Positions 1 to 6,828 of a stretch of 12,888 nucleotides of DNA are shown one piece after another. The position numbers and the translations under genes are program-made. Source of the DNA: Caryophanales bacterium UBA4100 (GTDB taxonomy: Bacteria; Bacillota; Bacilli; Paenibacillales; UBA4045); NCBI GenBank assembly GCA_002383285.1, contig DFXU01000022.1, forward strand, positions 22,053 to 34,940. Direction: 5' to 3'. The notes below the pieces were generated by a model that was not told the DNA's origin, did no database searches, and was given only the letters and a program-made list of their open reading frames with translations. Position 1 is the first letter of the stretch. The number at the start of each line of letters is the position of its first letter.

Positions 1-1303
1 TACTCAAGCTATCCCACGTTTTCTGGAACGCCTCAAGCAGCTGCTCTTTCGACATTTGTTCCCCTACATAAGCTTGCATTGCATCTCCAAACTCGTTACT
101 GGATGCTTCACCGCCAGGGAACTTGAACCAGTTCCAGCTCAATGTCTTGCCAGCTTTACTATATTCAATAATATCTGCTGCAAGCTGTCCTAGAACCTCT
201 TCATCCGCTTCAATATTCTTGAATGCAGGAATGAATTTGAATTCCTCAGTAATATATCTTTGACCTACTTCATCGCTAACCATCCAGTTTAAGAAAGCCT
301 TCGCTTCTTCCTTCACTGCGGAATTCTTATGCACAACCCAGTTATTCGGTACGCCTACAGGCAATTTATCCATATCTGCTGCGTTGTTATTAATCGGCAT
401 TGGTAGGAAACCTATGTTGATATCTGGACTAGTTGTCGAGATAGCCACTTGTGTCCAGTTACCCTGCTGCGTCATAGCAGCTTTACCTGTTGCGAATTCA
501 GTTACCTGTGTGTTGTAATCCGTCTGTAATGGATTCTTGTTCCCATATTTCAATGTTAAATCGAATAGCTGTGTCCACTGATCGAATGCTTCATTACCTG
601 TGATCTTCGCAGTGCCTTCATTTAATCCCTTAATGAAAGCATCGGGATCAGCCTGTTGAGCAAATGGAATATTCACGAAGTGATTACCTAATACCCACCA
701 CTCACCATAACCATTGACGAAAGGCGTGATGCCAGCTGCTTGTAATTTCTCAGCTGCAGCTTCTAGCTCAGCCAGAGTTGTTGGTTTATCCGTGATACCT
801 GCTTGCTCGAACAAATCCTTGTTGTAGATAAATCCATAACCTTCAAGGTTCAATGCCTGACCATAGAGCTTACCATCCTTCGTCATTGGCTCCTTGGCCA
901 CATCGACTAAGTTCTCCACCCATGGCTGATCAGACAAATCCTCAAGGTGCTCAAGCCATAGGTCCAGGTCTGTAAATCCACCATTGTTAAAAATATCGGG
1001 CTTGTCATTAGAATTAAATTTCGCTTTAAGTGCTGCACCGTAATCAGCACCGCCCCCAACGGTCTCTACTTCAATATTCACGCCTGGGTGAAGTGACTCA
1101 TATTCCTCAATCATCTTAGTAAGCTGCTCAGCAATTTCAACCTTAAATTGGAACATCTTGATGGTTACCTCTTTAGCTGGAGCCGGTTTCTCTCCTGTGT
1201 CTTTTGCATTTCCCGCGTTCTCATTGTTATTAGCACCACAACCTGCTAGAACGATGGATAGCAGCAACACGATTGCCAAAGCTACAAAGCTTAATTTTTT
1301 CAT
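1..1303 (-). CDS. Sugar ABC transporter substrate-binding lipoprotein (partial, C-terminal end cut by window edge)
   Basis: This is the extracellular solute-binding protein of a CUT1-type carbohydrate importer, tethered outside the membrane, where it captures an oligosaccharide and delivers it to the two permeases upstream. The frame is open from the ATG at 1303 to the window edge (434 codons). A strong GGAGGG site lies just upstream of the start. The N-terminus is a lipoprotein signal: two lysines, a hydrophobic stretch, then a lipobox LAGC with the lipidated Cys at residue 22. An Asn/Lys/Pro-rich linker follows. The mature part begins with VTIKMFQF and an EEYESLHPGVNIEVE motif, as in family 1 sugar-binding proteins. 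The last visible residues (QLLEAFQKTWDSL) match the usual C-terminal helix, so very little is missing. It is third in the operon, 162 bp after the second permease. The family is secure; the sugar cannot be read from the sequence. Confidence 0.93.
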   Translation of the reverse strand, partial: MKKLSFVALAIVLLLSIVLAGCGANNNENAGNAKDTGEKPAPAKEVTIKMFQFKVEIAEQLTKMIEEYESLHPGVNIEVETVGGGADYGAALKAKFNSNDKPDIFNNGGFTDLDLWLEHLEDLSDQPWVENLVDVAKEPMTKDGKLYGQALNLEGYGFIYNKDLFEQAGITDKPTTLAELEAAAEKLQAAGITPFVNGYGEWWVLGNHFVNIPFAQQADPDAFIKGLNEGTAKITGNEAFDQWTQLFDLTLKYGNKNPLQTDYNTQVTEFATGKAAMTQQGNWTQVAISTTSPDINIGFLPMPINNNAADMDKLPVGVPNNWVVHKNSAVKEEAKAFLNWMVSDEVGQRYITEEFKFIPAFKNIEADEEVLGQLAADIIEYSKAGKTLSWNWFKFPGGEASSNEFGDAMQAYVGEQMSKEQLLEAFQKTWDSLS

Positions 1304-1350
1304 TTCTGTAGACCCTCCAAATTTGTATTGTATTATTTGACCACGTATTA

Positions 1351-1356
1351 ATTATA
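1351..1356 (-). promoter_or_regulatory. Possible internal -10 element before the binding-protein gene
   Basis: The minus strand carries a perfect TATAAT at 1356-1351, about 48 bases before the start codon at 1303. The -35 position holds only a poor match (TTTTTC with 17-base spacing). Binding proteins are usually needed in excess over permeases, so a secondary promoter here would make sense. The region is AT-rich, however, and TATAAT can occur by chance. Confidence 0.3.
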
Positions 1357-1393
1357 AGAAATATAAGAAAATTGAAAAACTTATAATATTGAA

Positions 1394-1413
1394 CAAATAG
1401 GGGTAACTATTTG
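1394..1413 (-). promoter_or_regulatory. Intercistronic hairpin between permease and binding-protein genes
   Basis: A perfect 7-bp inverted repeat (CAAATAG / CTATTTG) with a 6-base loop lies in the 162-bp gap of the importer operon, about 50 bases past the permease stop. No T-run follows on the minus strand, so it is not a good intrinsic terminator. It could act as an mRNA processing or stabilising element that raises binding-protein expression over the permeases. The stem is short and AT-rich, so the function is a guess. Confidence 0.3.
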
Positions 1414-1465
1414 ACTTCAGTGCGAGTATTTGTGAACCTAAACCAATTGCGTGAGCTGAATTCAA

Positions 1466-2293
1466 CTATCCTTTTACAGAACCGGCTGTTATACCAGCGA
1501 TGATGTGCTTCTGCATCAGCAGGAAGAATATGATAATCGGAGTTATGCCCATCACTAGCCCTGCAAGCGCTAAATCCCACTGCTTCGTATATTGTCCGAA
1601 GAAGGAATAGGTTGCCAGCGGAATCGTCCTTAAACCTGGATCGTACAAGAATAGTAAAGGCAGCAAGAAATCATTCCAGATCCATAAGCTGTTCAATAGA
1701 ACGATCGTGACCGTCATCGGCTTCAATAGTGGGAATACAATTCTCCAGAATACACCATAAGGACTGCAACCATCCACGACAGCGGATTCTTCGATTTCCT
1801 TAGGAATTGATTTGATAAATCCATGGAATAAGAAAATGTTAAGCGATACCCCAAAACCGAAGTAAGCAATAACAAGTCCCCATATACTATTCATCAAATT
1901 GAGCTCACTTGCAACCTTTACCAGAGGAATCATAATAGACTGGAAGGGAATAACCATGGCCGATACGAATAAGAACAATAACAGCATATTGAATCGACTA
2001 GGTTTTCTCACCATACGATAAGCAGCCATAGAGCTGATTACGATTAACCCCATGTTGCTTAACACTGTAATGAGCAATGAATTGGTAAAGGCGCTCGGGA
2101 ATCTCATGATGTCCCATACACGCGAGTAGTTATCAAAGCGGAATACCTCTGGCCAGCCTGCCGCATTCGCTAATAAATCACCAAAGCCCTTAACTGAATT
2201 AATGCCTACGAAGTAGAAGGGGACTAGGAATACGATTGCAACTATCCAGCCAACGGCTTCTAATCCTAAGAGTCGTGGAGAATATTCTCTCAT
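1466..2293 (-). CDS. Carbohydrate ABC transporter permease, MalG/LacG type
   Basis: This is one of two inner-membrane subunits forming the translocation channel of the CUT1 sugar importer. The product is 275 residues, the usual family length. About six hydrophobic segments are visible (roughly 13-33, 72-92, 104-124, 135-158, 196-216 and 243-262). The cytoplasmic EAA loop that contacts the ATPase is at about 167-191 (EIEESAVVDGCSPYGVFWRI, followed by a VFPLLKP end). The C-terminus (IIAGITAGSVKG) is characteristic of this subfamily. The start codon overlaps the stop of the upstream permease by one base (TAATG), with an AGGTGG site inside that gene, so the two are translationally coupled. No ATPase gene is visible nearby. 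In many Bacillota such importers share an MsmX-type ATPase encoded elsewhere, and that probably applies here. The substrate is unknown. Confidence 0.95.
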   Translation of the reverse strand: MREYSPRLLGLEAVGWIVAIVFLVPFYFVGINSVKGFGDLLANAAGWPEVFRFDNYSRVWDIMRFPSAFTNSLLITVLSNMGLIVISSMAAYRMVRKPSRFNMLLLFLFVSAMVIPFQSIMIPLVKVASELNLMNSIWGLVIAYFGFGVSLNIFLFHGFIKSIPKEIEESAVVDGCSPYGVFWRIVFPLLKPMTVTIVLLNSLWIWNDFLLPLLFLYDPGLRTIPLATYSFFGQYTKQWDLALAGLVMGITPIIIFFLLMQKHIIAGITAGSVKG

Positions 2294-3183
2294 TATGCTT
2301 CCACCTCTCTCTTCTTGGTAAAGTACACCTGCAGCATCGTTATGACAGCCACAATGATGAAGAAGATCAATGCCTTCGCTGTACCTATCCCATAGCGGTT
2401 ATTCCGGAATGCTTCTTGATAAATATTGAGTGCAACGGATTCCGTAGAGCCGAAGGGCCCACCTTTTGTTAACGAGAGATTCAAATCAAATACCTTAAAG
2501 GACCAAGATATTGTTAAGAATAAGCATACTGTAACTGCAGGCATGATCAGTGGAACGATGATACTACGCAGCAATTGGAGACGTGTTGCACCATCAATTC
2601 TGGCCGCCTCCATTAGCTCTCTTGGAACATTCATAATCGCTGCAATATAGATAACCATCAGATAACCGGACAGCTGCCACACGCTAACGATGACAATTCC
2701 CCAGAACGCCGTTGCAGAGGTGCCTAGCCAAGGAAGCTGGAAGAAACCAATATTAGTCAGATCCCCCACTGCCGCGAATCCCTTGACGAAGATGAATGAC
2801 CAGATAAATCCAAGCAGTAGTCCACCAATTACATTCGGAAGGAAAAAAACAGTTCTTAGAAAATTACTAGTTTTTAACGATTGGGTTAACAACAATGCCA
2901 ATAGAAAACCGACTACGTTCGTAAGAACAACAGCTGCAATCGTATATCTAGCTGTGAACCAGAATGATGTCCGAAAGCCATCATCCTCCATGATTATTTG
3001 CTTGTAATTATCGAAGCCTACCCAAGTTACTAGCGATGTCACGCCATTCCAGCTCGTAAACGCGTAGTAAATGCTAAGCAGAAATGGAATTACAACAATA
3101 ATGGCAAAGAACAGCGTTGCTGGCCCGACAAAGACGAGCTGCTGTATCCGCTCTGATAGCACTCTTTTGTTCGTGTTCTCCAT
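2293..3183 (-). CDS. Carbohydrate ABC transporter permease, MalF/LacF type
   Basis: This is the second membrane subunit of the importer and the first gene of its operon. It has about 296 residues from the chosen start. There are about six membrane segments, a periplasmic-side VGFDNYKQII motif typical of MalF/LacF/UgpA proteins, and the EAA loop near residues 189-215 (ELMEAARIDGATRLQLLRSI, then VPLIMP). A longer reading could start at 3201, but the ATG at 3183 is preferred. It has a GGGGAGAG site with an 8-base spacer, and the predicted transcription start from the TATACT -10 falls near 3203, leaving almost no leader for the longer form. The gene is divergent from the sensor kinase, which suggests that the YesM/YesN pair controls it. 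The family is secure; the substrate is not known. Confidence 0.95.
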   Translation of the reverse strand: MENTNKRVLSERIQQLVFVGPATLFFAIIVVIPFLLSIYYAFTSWNGVTSLVTWVGFDNYKQIIMEDDGFRTSFWFTARYTIAAVVLTNVVGFLLALLLTQSLKTSNFLRTVFFLPNVIGGLLLGFIWSFIFVKGFAAVGDLTNIGFFQLPWLGTSATAFWGIVIVSVWQLSGYLMVIYIAAIMNVPRELMEAARIDGATRLQLLRSIIVPLIMPAVTVCLFLTISWSFKVFDLNLSLTKGGPFGSTESVALNIYQEAFRNNRYGIGTAKALIFFIIVAVITMLQVYFTKKREVEA

Positions 3184-3191
3184 AATCATCA

Positions 3192-3199
3192 CTCTCCCC
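3192..3199 (-). promoter_or_regulatory. Ribosome binding site deciding the first permease start
   Basis: GGGGAGAG on the minus strand lies 8 bases before the ATG at 3183. The ATG at 3201 has only a badly spaced GGATGAG before it. This favours the shorter permease. Confidence 0.7.
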
Positions 3200-3209
3200 A
3201 TCTCATCCT

Positions 3210-3215
3210 AGTATA
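3210..3215 (-). promoter_or_regulatory. Probable -10 element of the importer operon promoter
   Basis: TATACT (5 of 6 to consensus) lies on the minus strand 27 bases before the start codon at 3183. The expected -35 region holds no recognisable TTGACA (GTGTTT or TGTTTA at 16-17 bases). A good -10 with a poor -35 fits a promoter that needs an activator, such as the AraC-type response regulator encoded divergently. No strong sigma-A promoter was found facing the kinase gene. Confidence 0.45.
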
Positions 3216-3257
3216 AAAAGTAACACCATCTTTAAACACAGATAATGATGATCGATT

Positions 3258-3281
3258 AGGTGGAATTTATTGATTCCACCT
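3258..3281. promoter_or_regulatory. Perfect 9-bp inverted repeat in the divergent control region
   Basis: Arms AGGTGGAAT (3258-3266) and ATTCCACCT (3273-3281) flank a 6-base TTATTG spacer. The repeat sits between the divergent importer and kinase genes, centred about 66 bases upstream of the predicted importer transcription start. That is a classical activator position. Neither strand has a T-run after it, which argues against a terminator. It is most likely an operator for a dimeric regulator; which regulator binds is inference. Confidence 0.5.
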
Positions 3282-3351
3282 GCTACACTTGAGGTGCTTA
3301 CTCAAAGTAGTTATTGAACAGGCTTTAGTATACACGTCACGTCATGAATCT

Positions 3352-3358
3352 GAGGGGA
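3352..3358 (+). promoter_or_regulatory. Ribosome binding site deciding the kinase start
   Basis: GAGGGGA lies 6 bases before the ATG at 3365. The in-frame ATG at 3344 has no Shine-Dalgarno sequence before it, and its first codons would include this site. Confidence 0.7.
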
Positions 3359-3364
3359 TCTGCC

Positions 3365-5194
3365 ATGAAGCTGTATCGGAATAGTCTAAGGAATAAGCTT
3401 GTTATATTCTTGCTATTCGCTATTATTATTCCAATTTCCACGTCCATTATTCTGACGTATAATTATACCAAGGAAACAGTAAAGGAGGATTATATTCAAG
3501 ATAATACTACGTTGATTTATCAGGGGAGCACGAATATTCTAAACTACGCAAATCGGATAAATCAAACCTCATTGCTCCTATATCAGGATTATTATCAGGA
3601 TATTGACTTCATAAGAAATATTAGGAGCCTACAAAAAATGTTCCAGTACGGTCTTACTAGTTCAAAGGAAAAATCTGAGATAGAGCGAATTTTGCAGCAA
3701 ATGGCCAACTCGTTACAAGAGGTTAAGCAGATTCATCTTTACATGGACAAAGAGGATATTTCATTTCGTTACGCTTATAATCTGCCTAGAAGCTCACAAG
3801 GTCAAACCTTTGATCCTGCATTTACTAAGCAAACAGATGTATATATCGAATCAACTCATCCCAGCCACCCATATGGCATTAGTAAATTCCCCTTCGAGAC
3901 GCAGGAAGCTGTGATAACGATTCACAGGAAAATTCTCGATGCACCTTCCAGTGACAGCCTAGGGACGCTGTCCATCGATATTAAGATGGATATGATCACA
4001 GAAATCAGTGAAATGCTCTATACGTTCGGTGCTGAGCAGCTATATTTACTTAATCAGGATGGCTCAATCATCTATTCATCAGAAGCTAATGACATGACGA
4101 ACACAGCCTCTTATCCGTGGGTTGATGCCATATTGAATCAGCCTGCTTCGTCAGGCAATTACGAATACCAAGATGCCAATTTTGACGGTATTCATCTGTA
4201 CCAAACCATATCTACACCATTCGCTGAATGGACATTGGTGAAGAGAGTACCGTATGAACAGCTATATAAGAACGCTAGACAGCTTACGCTTATAAACAGT
4301 CTTGTTGTCTCCATATTCCTGATTATTGCAGTTGTTGCCACATTATATATCTCATTTCACTTCACCTCACCGATCAAGCAGCTAATTCGTTATATCAATA
4401 AGATTGAATCAGGCCAATTGGATGCACAATTAGATACGAACAGAGCAGATGAGATCGGTATTCTATCCCGTCGATTCCATCAGATGATGCAACGATTAAA
4501 TCAGTTGATTAACAAGGAATACCGGCTAGAAATTGCGAATAAGACCAACCAATTGAAGGCTCTGCAGGCGCAGGTCAACCCCCATTTTATGAACAATGCA
4601 CTACAGTCTATAGGAACCTTGGCCTTGCAGAATAATCAGAAGAAAATCTACTCACTTATCTCCTCATTGGGTAAGATGATGCGCTATCAGATGAGTACGA
4701 ATGAGACGCTCGTCCCATTGTCAGCAGAGATCGACTATGTGAAATCTTATCTTGATCTACAGTCCCAACGCTTCGATGAGAAGCTCCAATTCCATGTGGA
4801 CATTGAGGAGGAGACGAGGCGAATTCAAGTACCTAGAATGATTCTCCAGCCAATTGTGGAAAATTGCTTTAAGCATGGGTTTGTGAAGCAGAATAATGTC
4901 GGAGAAATTCGAATATCCGCAAAGCTACATGGTAACAATCTCCTAGTGGTTAGCGTTGAAGATAATGGGGTTGGAATGGATAGTCAACAGCTAGAATCGA
5001 TACAAGCTCTATTAAACCGTCTCCATACTTGGGATGATGGTCTTGGAACGAATAGCATTGGACTGATCAATGTAATTTCTCGATTACGCCTGTACTTCAG
5101 TAAGAATACACAAATTACAATGGATGCTAGGCAGCCACAGGGTTTGAAGGTAACTTTAGCTGTCCCCTTAGAAGAAGGAGTTAATCGATCATGA
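3365..5194 (+). CDS. Membrane sensor histidine kinase, YesM/LytS-like family with HAMP domain
   Basis: This is the sensor of a two-component system that perceives an extracellular or membrane signal and phosphorylates the regulator encoded next. It has 609 residues from the ATG at 3365. Numbered on the frame opening at 3344 (subtract 7), the order is: TM1 about 19-38; extracellular sensor domain about 45-310, probably dCache-like; TM2 about 315-337; HAMP about 338-390; His_kinase domain with phosphoacceptor His414 in QVNPHF; N-box Asn507 (QPIVENCFKHG); G1 box VEDNGVGMD at 538-546; and a GLGTNSIGL lid. The segment after the phosphoacceptor reads MNNALQSI, where most relatives have a form of LYNTLxxI. 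The kinase stop overlaps the regulator start (ATGA), so the pair is coupled. In Paenibacillus and Bacillus such pairs usually control the adjacent sugar importer. The signal is unknown. Confidence 0.95.
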   Translation: MKLYRNSLRNKLVIFLLFAIIIPISTSIILTYNYTKETVKEDYIQDNTTLIYQGSTNILNYANRINQTSLLLYQDYYQDIDFIRNIRSLQKMFQYGLTSSKEKSEIERILQQMANSLQEVKQIHLYMDKEDISFRYAYNLPRSSQGQTFDPAFTKQTDVYIESTHPSHPYGISKFPFETQEAVITIHRKILDAPSSDSLGTLSIDIKMDMITEISEMLYTFGAEQLYLLNQDGSIIYSSEANDMTNTASYPWVDAILNQPASSGNYEYQDANFDGIHLYQTISTPFAEWTLVKRVPYEQLYKNARQLTLINSLVVSIFLIIAVVATLYISFHFTSPIKQLIRYINKIESGQLDAQLDTNRADEIGILSRRFHQMMQRLNQLINKEYRLEIANKTNQLKALQAQVNPHFMNNALQSIGTLALQNNQKKIYSLISSLGKMMRYQMSTNETLVPLSAEIDYVKSYLDLQSQRFDEKLQFHVDIEEETRRIQVPRMILQPIVENCFKHGFVKQNNVGEIRISAKLHGNNLLVVSVEDNGVGMDSQQLESIQALLNRLHTWDDGLGTNSIGLINVISRLRLYFSKNTQITMDARQPQGLKVTLAVPLEEGVNRS

Positions 5195-6828
5195 AGGCAC
5201 TCATAGTGGATGACGAGAAGCATGTAAGAGACGCAATACGAATACTAGTTGACTGGAGTAGCTATGGGATTCATGATGTTCTTGAAGCACCAGAAGGGCA
5301 GACAGCAATTCGAATCATAGAAGCCGAGTCACCCGATATTATATTTACGGATATGCTAATGCCTTTAGTCAGTGGGTCTGAGCTGCTTGAGTGGATACAT
5401 CAGCATGCACCGAGCAGCAAGACGATCGTGATTAGCGGTCACGACGACTTCGACTATGTGCGCCACACCGTCAAGTATGGCGGTATGGATTATATTCTCA
5501 AGCCTATTGATGAGGCGGAATTGAATGAAGCTCTTCTTAAAGCAATCAACGCCAGAAAATCGGACGAGCTCATTCGCAGTCAGAGTCAGAATCAGAATAT
5601 GACGATCAATCAGATTAAACCAATTTATTGGGATAAGGTGTTCTCCAATCTTATGGAGGAGCCAAGTATTTACCCGACTATTGCTAATGAGCTTATGGCT
5701 GAATTCTCTATACATCCTCATACGAGGCAGGGAAGAGTTGCAATTCTCAGCTTAGAAACGATGCAGAAGAAGATCAAGGATAAGTTTGCTTCCAATCTTG
5801 ATCTGCTCTGCTACTCTATCGCTAACATAACCAATGAATTCTTAAGAAAGGATCAGGTAGGCTACGCATTCCGCAATTGGAGTAACACACATGAGCTGGT
5901 AATCATTGCGTGGCGTAATGTGGAGACCTTACCTGAACTCATTAAGGATATAAATGAAGGCATATATCGAACATTTGCCGTACGATTTGACTTTGGCATT
6001 GGAACCGTTAAGAGCTTTCCCTTAGACATTCCTGCGTCATACAAGGAAGCTAATTCTGTACTGAAGCAGCGGAACTTATTGCAGCGTGGTAATCGGATTT
6101 ACATCTACACTCTGAATGATCATCCTAGAATGACAACACTTCACTTCAGTAAGCATCAGGAGAAAATTAGATTAGCACTCTTGAGCAGCAGTCATGAGCA
6201 GATTCAAACTGCGGTTAATGATTGGTTCAAGGATATTAGGACAGTTGAAGCTATAACAACAGAGCACCTGGATCTATGGATACATGAATTTACTGTATTC
6301 AAGTCTCGTTGCTTGAAGGAGTTATATTCGGAGGAACAGGTTGACAAGCTCTCAAGCCCTGTTATCGTTTCTAATCCCTTCATCATACCTGTTGATGAGG
6401 AAGGTCGATTATCCATTCCATTATGGCAGGATGAATTTACTCAACTCATGCTTAATTTATCTACCTTCCTCACCAATCAACATGCTAGAAGTCATAATAT
6501 CATCTATGAAATTGCAGAATACATTCAAGATCATTATCAGGAGGATATTGCCTTACAGCATATTGCAGAGCGGTACTTTCTCAGTAGAGAGTATATCTCG
6601 AGGAAATTTAAGGTAGAGATGAATGAGAATATATCGGACTTTATTGAGCGCATACGTATTGGTAAAGCCAAGCTGCTCTTGCTTAATCCTCTGCTGAAGA
6701 TCATCCAGATAGCTGAGATGGTCGGCTATCAGGATGAGAAATACTTCAGCAAGGTATTCAAGAAGACAGTGGGTATATCTCCTAATCAATATCGGAAGGA
6801 TCAGGCTCGTGCTGCAAAGATCAATTGA
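5191..6828 (+). CDS. Response regulator with C-terminal AraC-type DNA-binding domain, YesN-like
   Basis: This cytoplasmic transcription regulator is the partner of the upstream kinase. It has 545 residues, typical for YesN-like proteins. The receiver domain (about 1-118) has acidic residues Asp8 and Asp9, phosphoacceptor Asp54 (FTDMLMP), Ser82 and Lys104 (ILKPID), so it looks fully functional. A long middle region of about 120-430 is typical of the family but has no motif I can assign. The C-terminal AraC-type double helix-turn-helix covers about 440-540, with IALQHIAERYFLSREYISRK and IQIAEMVGYQDEKYFSKVFK, ending in the classical GISPNQYRK. Translation starts inside the kinase stop, with an AAGGAG site 10 bases upstream. 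The 3' end overlaps the convergent GH2 gene by 8 bp. It probably activates the divergent importer and perhaps the glycosidase operon (inference). Confidence 0.95.
   Translation: MKALIVDDEKHVRDAIRILVDWSSYGIHDVLEAPEGQTAIRIIEAESPDIIFTDMLMPLVSGSELLEWIHQHAPSSKTIVISGHDDFDYVRHTVKYGGMDYILKPIDEAELNEALLKAINARKSDELIRSQSQNQNMTINQIKPIYWDKVFSNLMEEPSIYPTIANELMAEFSIHPHTRQGRVAILSLETMQKKIKDKFASNLDLLCYSIANITNEFLRKDQVGYAFRNWSNTHELVIIAWRNVETLPELIKDINEGIYRTFAVRFDFGIGTVKSFPLDIPASYKEANSVLKQRNLLQRGNRIYIYTLNDHPRMTTLHFSKHQEKIRLALLSSSHEQIQTAVNDWFKDIRTVEAITTEHLDLWIHEFTVFKSRCLKELYSEEQVDKLSSPVIVSNPFIIPVDEEGRLSIPLWQDEFTQLMLNLSTFLTNQHARSHNIIYEIAEYIQDHYQEDIALQHIAERYFLSREYISRKFKVEMNENISDFIERIRIGKAKLLLLNPLLKIIQIAEMVGYQDEKYFSKVFKKTVGISPNQYRKDQARAAKIN

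Noticed and set aside
1158..1340. Plus-strand open frame of 60 codons with a hydrophobic stretch
   Set aside because: It is the reverse complement of the lipoprotein signal region; the hydrophobic run is a by-product of that sequence.
3184..3364. A strong sigma-A promoter facing the kinase gene
   Set aside because: TTGAGG at 3289 with TATTGA at 3312, and TTGAAC at 3314 with TATACA at 3329 (9-base spacing), both fail on match or spacing.
5365..5721. Minus-strand open frame of 118 codons
   Set aside because: It is antisense to the receiver region of the response regulator and its sequence looks like a shadow of that gene.
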